DNA of 64,000 nucleotides from CAZMNY01 sp964567745 (GTDB taxonomy: Bacteria > Planctomycetota > Planctomycetia > Pirellulales > Pirellulaceae): contig CAZMNY010000023.1 in the NCBI GenBank assembly GCA_964567745.1, positions 62,001-126,000 of the forward strand, in the 5' to 3' direction. Below are positions 25,535 to 34,988 of this stretch, piece after piece (within the stretch, counting starts at the first letter, position 1; the number at the start of each line of letters is the position of its first letter). The notes below the pieces were generated by a model. That model ran no database searches, was not told where the DNA came from, and was given only the letters and a program-made list of their open reading frames with translations. Position numbers and translations under genes: made by a program.

Positions 25535-27151
25535 CTACTCTTCGGGCTTTGGCGGTTTGCCATCGCCGATCTCGACCGGTTTATAGCCGCCTTGGCTCTT
25601 GAAATAGCCGATCAGCAGCAGGTAACCGACCAGCATGATGACCGGAAAGATCGTCATGTTGGCAAGAGCTCCCTGCGAACTGTTCTTGCGAACAGCCGCG
25701 ACTTTTTCTAAGACAGCGGGCCGATCTGCAGCGGGAAGTTTGTCCACTAAGGCGTTCAGCTCGTCGTCGGAAATCGCTTGATACTTAATGATCTGATAGA
25801 TTTCTTTGTCTTCTAGCACCGTCAGTTGGACGCCCGAAACCAATCCCGGCAGGTCGCTCTTGATTTCTGCGTCAGCCACAAGAGCTGCATTCTCTTTGTC
25901 CACCTGCAGTTTTCCGATGTAAGGGAACCCAAGCGTTCCCACGGCCAGCATGCCAATTCCGCTGATTGCGTTCAGCGTTAGCGCGCCACCTTTTGGGCAC
26001 TGCTCCGCAACGACCCCCAGCATCGTCGGCCAGAAGAAGGTCTTGCCGAAACCATACAACGTCGCGGCGCCGAAAATGATCAAGCCGGTGGTGAACGAGA
26101 GCGTGTAAAGCCCTGCGATCGCCAACACACAGCTGATGCACAACAGACCCAATGGAGAGAACTTGTGCACGATGGGTCCCGCATAGAATCGCAACACCAT
26201 CATGATCGCCGAGGTGTAAACTAACACCCATCCCGGGTGAAACTTATTGCTCTTGGCCACTTCGTCCATGATCGCGGTAATCCAGCCATCGGTGCCAATC
26301 TCCGTCGTTGCCAAAGGCATCATGATCAACACAAGGATAATCATCAGCGGACGACCGAGCGATTGCGTGTAGACACCAAATGCAATCACCAAAGCCACGC
26401 TAATGCCGATGAAGGAATACGATTCGATCATGGATAAATCGCGCGCGCCGCCGTTGGAGAAGAAGTCTGTTAACTGAGCCCATAGCAGAAACGCTACGAC
26501 AGCCGCTCCGGCGACACCAAACTCCTGCAACATTTCGCGATAGCTGACACCGGATGAAACGCGTTCGCTAACTGGGAATTGTCGAGTAATGAGGATCAGG
26601 AAATAGGCGACCGATGGAATTGCGATCATGCCGACTTTCATCCACCAAGGCACTGAATCGATGTAGATCGTGATGATGCCTGCAATGACTAGCCCGCCCG
26701 GCCAGCCAGCGTGAAGAATGTTCAACCACTTGGTCTTCTCTTTGGCAAACATCGTCGCGACAACCGGATTGATGAACGCTTCCACCGAGCCGTTGCCAAG
26801 GGCCAGAATCAAACTGCCCCAATACAGAAGTTTAAAACCCGTCTCTTTATCCACGAAGTACGCGCTGACGCCCATGATGGCCCAGATGATGTGGCCCGCA
26901 AATGCTACGACCATGGCGGTCTTGTAGCCAATCTTGTCGATGAACAGACTGAATCCGATGATACTGACGGCAAACGGCCAGATTCCGATACCAGCCAGTC
27001 GTCCGGCTTGAGCAGGATCGAGGTTGAACCACTCGGGGCTGGCCCAAGTGTCGATGAGAAAAAGACGTCCCACGAATCCAAATGCCGTTGTGATCAAGGC
27101 AATGAAACAGCCCCAAAACACGACGGTGTCGTTCTTGTTACCAGCGACCAT
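25535..27151 (-). CDS. Major facilitator superfamily transporter
   Basis: A 538-residue polytopic membrane protein with about 12 helices, starting VVFWGCFIALITTAFGFVGR. The usual MFS loop between helices 2 and 3 is recognisable (FIDKIGYKTAMVV). A hydrophilic insert of about 80 residues (from about 425 to 510) sits before the last helix, VIMLVGYLLLIGYF, and is not typical of sugar permeases. The substrate cannot be read from sequence; fucose/sugar-permease-like and nucleoside-type families are the closest in layout. It is convergent with tilS and divergent from the glycosyltransferase gene. Confidence 0.85.
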   Translation of the reverse strand: MVAGNKNDTVVFWGCFIALITTAFGFVGRLFLIDTWASPEWFNLDPAQAGRLAGIGIWPFAVSIIGFSLFIDKIGYKTAMVVAFAGHIIWAIMGVSAYFVDKETGFKLLYWGSLILALGNGSVEAFINPVVATMFAKEKTKWLNILHAGWPGGLVIAGIITIYIDSVPWWMKVGMIAIPSVAYFLILITRQFPVSERVSSGVSYREMLQEFGVAGAAVVAFLLWAQLTDFFSNGGARDLSMIESYSFIGISVALVIAFGVYTQSLGRPLMIILVLIMMPLATTEIGTDGWITAIMDEVAKSNKFHPGWVLVYTSAIMMVLRFYAGPIVHKFSPLGLLCISCVLAIAGLYTLSFTTGLIIFGAATLYGFGKTFFWPTMLGVVAEQCPKGGALTLNAISGIGMLAVGTLGFPYIGKLQVDKENAALVADAEIKSDLPGLVSGVQLTVLEDKEIYQIIKYQAISDDELNALVDKLPAADRPAVLEKVAAVRKNSSQGALANMTIFPVIMLVGYLLLIGYFKSQGGYKPVEIGDGKPPKPEE

Positions 27152-27672
27152 AGAATTGGCACCTGCGATAAGTGTTTGGCGGCCAAATCAAACCGTTTTT
27201 GGCCGCACTTGATTTCGAATAGGCGGAATTGGGCAGGGCGTTCGCTCGAGCGAAAGCTCGCCTTCTGATGTCGAGGCTTCGTCTCTCGATTCGGCCTTTG
27301 CGAGACTCGAGAGGGTTGCCCTCGGTGCCCAACGTGCTAGCTAAAAGCAAGCCACCGAGTATACAAACTGCCCGTCGTAAGTAAACTCTTGGCCCAAATC
27401 GATTTCCGGCTCGCACTCCGATCTGGCCTTAGCCAATCCCGATCGTCGAGTTTTTTCACTAAACTACCTAGATTAAAGACGGCCAGATTGAAAACAGGTG
27501 ATTGAAACTCGCATCCGCACAACTTGGGGGCCGTAAGTTTTTTCAATACAAGGGCTTGCGTTGACTTGGCGAGGAACGATGGCGAAAACCAACATTGACC
27601 CTTGCTCAAGGAATGACCTACGATGCCGCGCTCGCTTTTGCACAATGCGGCGGGACTGCGCCAAGGAAGTGG
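27152..27672. other. Non-coding gap between the MFS and glycosyltransferase genes
   Basis: This 521-base divergent region must contain both promoters. A run of T at 27538-27545 is not preceded by an obvious GC stem. Several frames cross it but none has a domain or a plausible start. Confidence 0.5.
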
Positions 27673-29016
27673 ATGGCATCGATGCCAAGCAACCTCCGAA
27701 GAGAATGGATTCTCTGGGGAACGCTCATCGCAGCGGCGCTAACAATCCGCTTGTTGGCGGCTGCGTGGTGGCAGGCGAAGCTCGGTTCACCCGATGGATT
27801 CGCGTTTGGCGACAGTGACAGTTATTGGGTGCTCGGGCTGGCCATTTCTCGCGGCGGCCCTTTCGAATACATCGGCCCCGAGACTCAACTGATGCGGATG
27901 CCCGGCTATCCGTTTGTGCTGGCCGGCATGTTCTTCGTTGGCGGCGGCGAATTAGGAGTGTTTTGGGCGCGGGCGCTCGGGGGCGTTTTGGGCGTGGCGG
28001 CCGTCGTGGGCGTGACTTTGCTGACTCGCCATTTGTTCGGGGCTCGAGAGGGTTGGGCGGCTGGCGGCTTGGCGACCGTTTATCCCGGCGCCATTGCGAT
28101 GAGCGTCTTTGTTCTCTCCGAAGCTCTGTTCTGTCCGCTCCTTGTCGGGCAGGTTTCCTGCTGGACTCGAGCTCTCCGCTGCGAGCGCTCGCCGACTCGG
28201 TTGAGTTGGTCCCTGGCCACAGGTCTGTTTTCCGGTCTGGCGGTGATGTCGCGACCGAGCTGGTTGTTGTTTCCGATTTTCGTCGGCGTCCTGGGCTGGT
28301 TGATCGCTCTCCTCTGGCAACGGGACACCGCGGCTCGGCACATCAAAGTCGGTTTCGTCGTGCTCGGCGTGACCGCCTTGATCATGACGCCCTGGTGGTG
28401 GCGCAGTTATCGCATCAGCGGCCATTTCGTTTTGACCACGCTCGAGATGGGCGCGAGTCTTTACGACGGGCTGAGCCCGACCGCGGACGGCGGTAGCGAC
28501 ATGGAATTCAAAAAGTCCTTCGCCAAAGCTCAGGCCGAGGAAACTCCCAACGCGACTCCCGGCGAATACGCTTACTTGCTCGACCGACGCATGAAGACGG
28601 CCGCCATTGATTGGGTCAAACGCAATCCGGCCGCCGCAGTGGACTTAGCCGTGCAGAAACTAATCCGCGTTTGGCGGCCCTGGCCCAATGAGGGCAAGAT
28701 GCGGAGCACGACGATGCGTTGTGTGATTGCTGTCGGGTTTCTCCCACTCTTCGCACTCGCCCTTTGGGGCGGTCGCGCGGGCTTGTCGTCTCGTCGTTCA
28801 GCGGTCGTCATGTTGGCCGCGCCGGCCGTTTACATCACGCTGTTGCATTTGGTGTTCGTCGGCTCGATTCGCTACCGGCAGCCCGCCATGATGCTGTCTT
28901 GCGTTTTGGCCGGTGCCGCGCTCGTTCAAATCAGCGATCGGTTTGGCTTTCGTTTTGGGCGTTCGCCCGACAACCCCAAGTCGGAAGACGCCGGGCGAGG
29001 AGGAGCGTCCGAATGA
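27673..29016 (+). CDS. GT39/ArnT-like membrane glycosyltransferase
   Basis: A 447-residue polytopic protein. ATG 27673 is preceded by AAGGA at 6 bases; the longer frame from 27595 gives a poor N-terminus. The first periplasmic loop has the acidic motif DSDSYWVLG and then MRMPGYPFVLA, the arrangement of dolichyl-phosphate-mannose/ArnT-type enzymes that use lipid-linked sugars on the periplasmic face. About nine further helices follow. The acceptor is unknown. The stop overlaps the next start as ATGA, so it is coupled to the AsmA-like gene. Confidence 0.85.
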   Translation: MASMPSNLRREWILWGTLIAAALTIRLLAAAWWQAKLGSPDGFAFGDSDSYWVLGLAISRGGPFEYIGPETQLMRMPGYPFVLAGMFFVGGGELGVFWARALGGVLGVAAVVGVTLLTRHLFGAREGWAAGGLATVYPGAIAMSVFVLSEALFCPLLVGQVSCWTRALRCERSPTRLSWSLATGLFSGLAVMSRPSWLLFPIFVGVLGWLIALLWQRDTAARHIKVGFVVLGVTALIMTPWWWRSYRISGHFVLTTLEMGASLYDGLSPTADGGSDMEFKKSFAKAQAEETPNATPGEYAYLLDRRMKTAAIDWVKRNPAAAVDLAVQKLIRVWRPWPNEGKMRSTTMRCVIAVGFLPLFALALWGGRAGLSSRRSAVVMLAAPAVYITLLHLVFVGSIRYRQPAMMLSCVLAGAALVQISDRFGFRFGRSPDNPKSEDAGRGGASE

Positions 29017-32000
29017 GCGCAGACTCCGACAGCCGACGTGCAGAGGGTTTTCTAGCCAAGTGCAATCGCCGTTTAAGAAATGTCGCGATCACCGCACTCG
29101 TCATTCTCTCGGCGATCGTCGCGGTGGCCCACTATCTCATGCTACAGATGGATGAGCAGATTCGGGCTCACGTCGAGCGCGTGTTGACCGAGGCCAATCC
29201 GCATCTGGTCGTTCGCGTTAAACGGGCCCGACGGTTGAACTCATCGATTATTGAAGTCCGTGGACTCTCGTTAAGTCATCGATATGAGAAGTCCCCCTTC
29301 ATGATGATCGACGAGGCTCAAATCGCGTGCAACACAGACCTGCGTCACTTGCTGCGCCAACAGACACTGGAGATCGAGGCCATCCGGCTCAATCGGCCTC
29401 ACGTCCGCGCGCGCATTGCCAGCGACGGGACGTGCGACCTGACCAAGTTGGCCGAGATGGCGAAGACTTCGGGCGATGCAGCGCCCGTGCAGATTCACGA
29501 CGGTGCGATTGAGTTGGTCGTGGACGGCGAGGGCGAACAGCGGCGAATCCAACTGCGCGATGTTTACCTGCGGGTCGAGCACCATTCGGCGACCAAGGAA
29601 CAAGGGCCCAGCGTTCGGATTCACGGGAGCTATTCTGGTGACCATGTCACCCACGCCACATTTGATTTTCGCCGTGACGCGTCTACGGGCGCGTGGTCGG
29701 TGCAAGGTGAGGTTGATCATCTCGGTTTCTCGGAGTCGCTGTTGGCGAGCCTCCCTCAAGTCGCGGCGGATCGACTGGCGCCGTTGTCGGATTTGAGGGC
29801 CGTCGCCTCGTTTGACTATTGGCTCGCCGAGCCCATGGATGGGACGCCGATGCGGTACCAGGTGAACGGGGACCTGCGCGACGGTCGTTTGGCCGATCCC
29901 GGGTTCCCCTACGCCTTCACCGACTTGCAAGCCGAGTACACTTGCAACAACTCGGGGCTCGAGTTTCGGAACGTCCGAGCCAACTCGGGACAGGCGGAAA
30001 TCTCACTGGCATTCCGCGGCAGCGGCATCGAGCCCGGACGACCGTTTGGATTGACTGCGGTCGCCAAAGGGCTTCCTCTCGACAGCCGGCTCGCCAACGC
30101 ATTGCCCGCCAAGATGAGGGCGGTCTGGGACCAGTTCCAGCCGACCGGAGAAATTGACGCGACACTCTCGCTAAACTACGACGGCGCTGAATGGACGCCA
30201 TCGCTTCATGTCGACGTCCGCCGATTGAATTATGTTTTCGCAGCCTTTCCGTACCGCATCAACGATGCGTTCGGCACGATAGATCTGGTGGGCAAGGAAC
30301 TGACGACCGACCTTCATCTCACGGTGGATGGTCAACGCGTTGAAGTCGACAGCGTGCTCCATCTGCATTCGAAGAACCTGCCGCTGGGCTGGATCGCAAT
30401 CGAGACGATGGGCGCGGTTGCGCTCGACGAAGAATTGATCGGCGCGATGCAGCCGGCGCACCAAGAGATCGCTAGATCGCTCAACGTCTCCGGCCTAATA
30501 CAATGCAAGGCGACGTTTGTGCGCGATGAGAAGAACGCGCAGAGCGACTATCGCAAAACAATTCAAGTCGATGTGACTCGCGGCGCACTTCAATATGACA
30601 AGGTGCCGTACCCAGTCAGCGGCATTAGGGGGCGAGTTGAATTCACGGATGACGGCTGGGTGACGCACCGCCTCGCCGGCTTCAACGACTCGGCGTTCGT
30701 CACCCTTTCAGGATCGTTCACTCGCGAGCCTGGCGAGGTGAAGCGAGGCGACTTGAGATTGGTCATCAACGGTTCGGACGTTCCGCTCGACGATACGCTA
30801 CGCTTGGCGATCCCAGAATCAGCTCGCGAAGTCTGGTCGACGTTGTCGCCGCGAGGCGCGCTGGACAAATTGACTCTGCGAGTCGACAAGCCGGCTTGGG
30901 CTGATCAGCCGAGCTACCACTTAATCGCTAAGAAGTCGGACATGGATGATCCCAGAGGGGCGATCTCGTTGACACCCAGCTGGCTGCCCTATCGATGGGA
31001 TCAAGTGAGCGGGCAATGCGAGCTGCACAATGGCAGGCTTGTCATTCGAAGTCTGACCGGAAAACACGGCGCAGCTCAGTTGATCTTGGATGGCGAAGGG
31101 CATTTCGGCTCCGGCGGTTGGGGCGTCTCGCTGTCTCGATTGAGTTTGGAGAACGCCAACATCAACGGAGAGCTGGCGTCGGCCATTCGCCCGAACAAAC
31201 TCCGGCAAGCACTCATCCGCTCCCGCGTGACAGGTCCAGTTCGAGTTGAAGGGAGCATCGATTTCGCCGGTCAAGCCAATCGGTCGGTGACATCGAAATG
31301 GAATCTCTATGTCGACCTGGAGAACGGCTCGCTCGACTTGGGCGTTCCGGTTCAAGCGATTCGCGGCGGTGTTCGTCTGCGCGGCGGATTTGACGGGCAG
31401 AGATTCAATAGTTCGGGCGCTTTGGCCGTTGATTCGATGTTGCTGAACAACGTCCACCTGACGCGAGTCCACGGGCCGATTTGGATTGATGACAACCGAA
31501 TTCTGATGGGAGCGGACGCCTTTAGCTTGAGACCGGAACTGCCGCGACAGTCGGTTTTGGGACTCGCCTATCAGGGCGTTGTCAGCTTGGATGGCGTTGT
31601 TGGTTTGACGGACGATAACACGTTCCAAGTTAAGGTTGGAATGAACAATGGAAACTTGGCTCATATCATGCGCAACTGGTCAAGCACGCCTCGGGAATTG
31701 GCCGGCAAGATCGATGCGAAGTTGCTCCTGCGGGGTAACGGAGGCGGCACCCACACATGGGAAGGCAGCGGTGAATTTCGGCTAACCGAAGCTGAAATCT
31801 ACCGACTTCCGGTGATGGTCGGATTGTTAAAACTGCTGAGCGTCCAGCAACCGGACGACACGGCGTTTACCAACGGCACAGCGACCTTCGACATGCAGGG
31901 CGAGCATATCTATTTCCGACAAATCAACCTCAGCGGAGACATCGTCACTCTGCGCGGAACGGGCGAGATGGATCTGCAACGCAATGTCAATCTACAGTTC

Positions 32001-32255
32001 TATGCGGCGATTGGCCGCGATCGATTTTACATCCCGGTGATCCGCCCGCTGCTTGGCGACGCCAGCCGCAGCTTCCTGCTGATCGAGGTGGATGGCTCGC
32101 TGGACAAACCGAACATTGAAAGAAAAGCGTTCCCGGAAATCAGCCAACGCTTGCGGCAATTGCTTCCGCCAGAAGCTTCGCCTGATGAGTCGCGACCACC
32201 GCTAATGCCTAGCATCAGCCTGCGGGACTACATTCCGGAATCATTGCGGCCGTAG
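29013..32255 (+). CDS. AsmA-like giant envelope protein
   Basis: A 1080-residue protein. ATG 29013 overlaps the previous stop (ATGA); the frame is open further upstream to 28719, but that part is antisense shadow of the glycosyltransferase. One N-terminal membrane helix (ITALVILSAIVAVAHYLML) is followed by a long periplasmic region of beta-rich repeats typical of AsmA/TamB-type proteins. It ends with an AsmA C-terminal domain at about residue 880-1030 (KIDAKLLLRG, GSGEFRLTEAEIY, RLPVMVGLLKLL, LRGTGEMDLQRN). Members form hydrophobic grooves that bridge membranes and move lipids. Pairing with a GT39 enzyme suggests an outer-membrane lipid or glycan role. Confidence 0.82.
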   Translation: MSADSDSRRAEGFLAKCNRRLRNVAITALVILSAIVAVAHYLMLQMDEQIRAHVERVLTEANPHLVVRVKRARRLNSSIIEVRGLSLSHRYEKSPFMMIDEAQIACNTDLRHLLRQQTLEIEAIRLNRPHVRARIASDGTCDLTKLAEMAKTSGDAAPVQIHDGAIELVVDGEGEQRRIQLRDVYLRVEHHSATKEQGPSVRIHGSYSGDHVTHATFDFRRDASTGAWSVQGEVDHLGFSESLLASLPQVAADRLAPLSDLRAVASFDYWLAEPMDGTPMRYQVNGDLRDGRLADPGFPYAFTDLQAEYTCNNSGLEFRNVRANSGQAEISLAFRGSGIEPGRPFGLTAVAKGLPLDSRLANALPAKMRAVWDQFQPTGEIDATLSLNYDGAEWTPSLHVDVRRLNYVFAAFPYRINDAFGTIDLVGKELTTDLHLTVDGQRVEVDSVLHLHSKNLPLGWIAIETMGAVALDEELIGAMQPAHQEIARSLNVSGLIQCKATFVRDEKNAQSDYRKTIQVDVTRGALQYDKVPYPVSGIRGRVEFTDDGWVTHRLAGFNDSAFVTLSGSFTREPGEVKRGDLRLVINGSDVPLDDTLRLAIPESAREVWSTLSPRGALDKLTLRVDKPAWADQPSYHLIAKKSDMDDPRGAISLTPSWLPYRWDQVSGQCELHNGRLVIRSLTGKHGAAQLILDGEGHFGSGGWGVSLSRLSLENANINGELASAIRPNKLRQALIRSRVTGPVRVEGSIDFAGQANRSVTSKWNLYVDLENGSLDLGVPVQAIRGGVRLRGGFDGQRFNSSGALAVDSMLLNNVHLTRVHGPIWIDDNRILMGADAFSLRPELPRQSVLGLAYQGVVSLDGVVGLTDDNTFQVKVGMNNGNLAHIMRNWSSTPRELAGKIDAKLLLRGNGGGTHTWEGSGEFRLTEAEIYRLPVMVGLLKLLSVQQPDDTAFTNGTATFDMQGEHIYFRQINLSGDIVTLRGTGEMDLQRNVNLQFYAAIGRDRFYIPVIRPLLGDASRSFLLIEVDGSLDKPNIERKAFPEISQRLRQLLPPEASPDESRPPLMPSISLRDYIPESLRP

Positions 32256-32329
32256 CCGTTGGAGTTGCAACGACGACATCAGATTGAACAAAATAGGACT
32301 CTTGATCATCGCCTGGAAGGAGGATTCGT

Positions 32330-32662
32330 ATGAGTATGGGACCACTTGGAATTGTCGGCAGCGCCGCCGGTTCTCAACTGCCGCAAGCCAAAGGCGTCGA
32401 TTCCGATCGCGCCGCTCAAGACGTCGCCGACCAGGCCCGCAAAGTTGACGGGGCGAGCAAGGCGCAATCGGCAGAAGGCGTGGGGCAGACTGACGAGCAA
32501 GAGCAGGCGAGTGATCGTGACGCGGATGGCCGTCGATTGTGGGAAAAAACCGAGACGGATGACACGACTCCTGCCGAGTCACAACCGTCGAGCGAACGGA
32601 CTCCAACGCAAAGCAAAGACGCCACGGGGCAAAGCGGCAATCGACTTGACCTCACCGGTTAA
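32330..32662 (+). CDS. Small hydrophilic protein of unknown function
   Basis: A 110-residue protein with an excellent ribosome-binding site, AAGGAGG (32317-32323), 6 bases before the ATG, which is rare here and supports expression. After a short Gly/Ala-rich start (MGPLGIVGSAAGS) it is almost entirely polar and acidic, with many Asp, Glu, Gln and Ser and very few hydrophobics, so it is probably disordered. No family is recognised. It stands alone between the AsmA-like gene and dapF. Confidence 0.65.
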   Translation: MSMGPLGIVGSAAGSQLPQAKGVDSDRAAQDVADQARKVDGASKAQSAEGVGQTDEQEQASDRDADGRRLWEKTETDDTTPAESQPSSERTPTQSKDATGQSGNRLDLTG

Positions 32663-32820
32663 AACGCGATGCAAGTCAGTCGGATCGCGGGCGTTGAGCT
32701 ATCCCGGCGGAGGGACTGTGATACAATTCAGTCTCCGTAGTTTCTTTCCACGGTGCGTAGCTTTTTTCTGCGGTGCTTCGTCTTCGATTGATTTCAGTCA
32801 TCATGGTTTGAGTCGGCTCA

Positions 32821-33666
32821 ATGCAATTTACAAAAATGGAAGGTGCCGGAAACGATTACGTCTATGTCGACTGTTTTCGGAATCCGTCTTTGCCAGCAGA
32901 CTTGCCCGAGCTCGCTCGGCAGATGTCTGACCGCCATTTTGGTGTCGGAGGCGACGGATTGATTCTGATTCGCCCCAGCACGATTGCCGACGCCCGAATG
33001 CAGATGTTCAATGCCGACGGCAGTGAAGCCGAGATGTGCGGAAATGGCATTCGCTGTGTCGCCAAATACGTATACGATCACGGCTTGGTAACTCAAGATT
33101 CGATGGTCATCGAGACGGGCAACGGACCTTTGGCGATCGATGTCCAAGTGCAAAACGGCAAGGTTGGCGGCGTTCGAGTTGATATGGGCGAGCCGATTTT
33201 GGAAGCGGCGGAGATCCCGACGTTGCTGCCGGGCACGCCTGTCGTCAAGCAAATCGTGAGCGCGGGCGGGCGTGAGTTCGAAGCGACATGCGTATCGATG
33301 GGGAACCCGCATTGTGTGATCTTCGTCGATCGCGCCGATGATGATTTGGTCTTGGGAGTCGGACCTGAGTTGGAGATCCACGAGGCCTTCCCGCAAAAGG
33401 TCAACGTTGAATTTGTCGAGGTGATATCGCGGGCGGAGGTGAGGCAGCGGACATGGGAACGCGGATCGGGCGAGACCTGGGCCTGTGGAACAGGTGCCTC
33501 AGCGGTCTGCGTCGCCGGCGTTTTGGCGGGGCTGACCGACCAGCGGATTTTGAACCACTTGCGAGGTGGGGACTTGGACGTTTGTTGGGACGAGGAAAGC
33601 AATCACGTCTACATGACAGGCCCCGCACGAGAAGTGTTTAGCGGCGAGTGGCCGAACGGCAGTTAG
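32821..33666 (+). CDS. dapF: Diaminopimelate epimerase
   Basis: A 281-residue cytosolic enzyme that converts LL- to meso-diaminopimelate for lysine and peptidoglycan. Two catalytic cysteines are present: MCGNGIRC around residue 72 and WACGTGASA around residue 221. N-terminal KMEGAGNDYVYVD is also diagnostic. Length matches the family. The acyltransferase gene begins 53 bases downstream in the same direction. Confidence 0.97.
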   Translation: MQFTKMEGAGNDYVYVDCFRNPSLPADLPELARQMSDRHFGVGGDGLILIRPSTIADARMQMFNADGSEAEMCGNGIRCVAKYVYDHGLVTQDSMVIETGNGPLAIDVQVQNGKVGGVRVDMGEPILEAAEIPTLLPGTPVVKQIVSAGGREFEATCVSMGNPHCVIFVDRADDDLVLGVGPELEIHEAFPQKVNVEFVEVISRAEVRQRTWERGSGETWACGTGASAVCVAGVLAGLTDQRILNHLRGGDLDVCWDEESNHVYMTGPAREVFSGEWPNGS

Positions 33667-33719
33667 CGGATGTCGGCGGACGCGGCGATCGCGTCGAAAC
33701 GAAGTGCAAGGAAGCGACA

Positions 33720-34520
33720 GTGCAAATCAGAAGTGAATCACTCAAACGCTTTGGCGGACTCAGCGTCGCCACGCTCTTTACCAATTGGATGGGCACCCTC
33801 AAGTACAAAGCCGCTTTTCATCCCGACTTCAACGACCCCGCCTCGGTCGACTTCCAGCCGCCCGCCATCTATCTGATCTGGCACGAGTACATTCCGGTTT
33901 TCATGTACCTGCGTGGCTTCTGCAATATCGCCATGCTCGCCAGCCGGCATCAGGACGCCGAGTGGTTAACGCAAGCGATTCGCTTTGTCGGGTTCTCCAT
34001 GGTTCGCGGCTCCACCAATCGCGGCGGTGTGAGGGCGCTTCGCGAAATGATGAGAAAGGATCGCGGCACGAGCTTTGGCATTTCGCCCGACGGTCCGCGA
34101 GGTCCTCGCCGTAAAGTGACCGCAGGCGCCATTTTTCTGGCGAGCAAAATGGAAATCCCGATGGTTTGCGTTGGCGTCGGATACGATCGGCCCTGGCGCA
34201 TCCGACGGACCTGGGACCAGTTCGCCGTGCCTCGACCATTTAGTCGAGCTCGCGCCGTCGTCGGCCCTAAGATGTACGTCCCCAAGAAACTGGGCCGAGC
34301 GAAGTTGGAGGTGTACCAGCAGCATGTCGAACAGACCATGATGCAGCTGACCGAATCCGCCGAGACCTGGGCCGAAAGCGGCAGAGATATCGAATGTGGA
34401 GCGGCGATTGAGCGCAAGGGCCTGCCACTAGGGATTCGCGTCAACCACGTCCAGCAAGAGAAGCGGCAAGTCGCGACAACGCAAGAAGTCGCTGTGAGCG
34501 AGAAAACTCGCGCAGCCTAG
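33720..34520 (+). CDS. DUF374 lysophospholipid acyltransferase-like protein
   Basis: A 266-residue protein. GTG 33720 is preceded by AAGGAA; an ATG at 33648 would overlap dapF and is less likely. Family signatures: LIWHEYIPVFMYLRG, containing the His-Glu of a variant HxxxxD acyltransferase box, GSTNRGGVRALREM, and FGISPDGPRGPRRKV. DUF374 proteins are related to LpxL-type acyltransferases and probably acylate lipid A or a similar lipid at the inner membrane. It fits with kdsA as lipid A-related, though no lpx gene lies in this window. Confidence 0.82.
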   Translation: MQIRSESLKRFGGLSVATLFTNWMGTLKYKAAFHPDFNDPASVDFQPPAIYLIWHEYIPVFMYLRGFCNIAMLASRHQDAEWLTQAIRFVGFSMVRGSTNRGGVRALREMMRKDRGTSFGISPDGPRGPRRKVTAGAIFLASKMEIPMVCVGVGYDRPWRIRRTWDQFAVPRPFSRARAVVGPKMYVPKKLGRAKLEVYQQHVEQTMMQLTESAETWAESGRDIECGAAIERKGLPLGIRVNHVQQEKRQVATTQEVAVSEKTRAA

Positions 34521-34571
34521 ACGGCAGCCTGTTCGCTACGCTCGCCGTTGAATTCGCGCGAGAAAACCTTT

Positions 34572-34595
34572 CGCGGCTGGAAGCCTCAGCCACGT
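34572..34595. repeat. Reverse copy of the GC-rich intergenic element
   Basis: The 24 bases starting CGCGGCTGGAAGCC and ending GCCACGT are the reverse complement of the element seen at 15990 and 16088. They lie in the short convergent gap between the acyltransferase and xseB. Confidence 0.65.
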
Positions 34596-34616
34596 GCAAA
34601 CGGGCCTCCGCGCTAC

Positions 34617-34961
34617 TCAAAACAGCTCGCGCGAATCACTGTTGGGATCGGCCGGACCGGATCGGCGGTCGGAGCGGCGAGACTTTTTTTGCTCAAGCGA
34701 TTCTTCTGTTTCGTCGTCGAAGGGCACGCTGTCGGAATTGCCGTCGCGGTCGATTCGCGTGAGCATCTCGATTTTTGTCTCCGCCAAGCGAAGCGCTTGA
34801 TGACATTGCTTGAGGTAGCGGATGCCGTCTTCGTATTGCTGCAAAGCGTCGTTGAGGCCCATCTCGCCCGACTCGAGTTGACGGACGATGGTTTCCAATC
34901 GCTCGAGCGACTCCTCGAACGGCAAGTCGTCACTCTTGGTTTTTGTCTTCTTCTTTGCCAT
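34617..34961 (-). CDS. xseB: Exodeoxyribonuclease VII small subunit
   Basis: A 114-residue protein. The core PFEESLERLETIVRQLESGE and LKQCHQALRLAETKIE match XseB, which with XseA forms the single-strand-specific exonuclease VII. It has an extended C-terminal tail of about 40 residues, hydrophilic and acidic/basic, longer than in E. coli (80 residues). It is 27 bases after xseA on the same strand. Confidence 0.92.
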   Translation of the reverse strand: MAKKKTKTKSDDLPFEESLERLETIVRQLESGEMGLNDALQQYEDGIRYLKQCHQALRLAETKIEMLTRIDRDGNSDSVPFDDETEESLEQKKSRRSDRRSGPADPNSDSRELF

Positions 34962-34988
34962 CGGTTTCTCGTTGAGGCCTTAGAGCGG

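Noticed and set aside
28719..29012. Longer start for the AsmA-like protein
   Set aside because: The added 98 codons overlap the glycosyltransferase gene in another frame and lack any signal; ATG 29013 forms an ATGA overlap.
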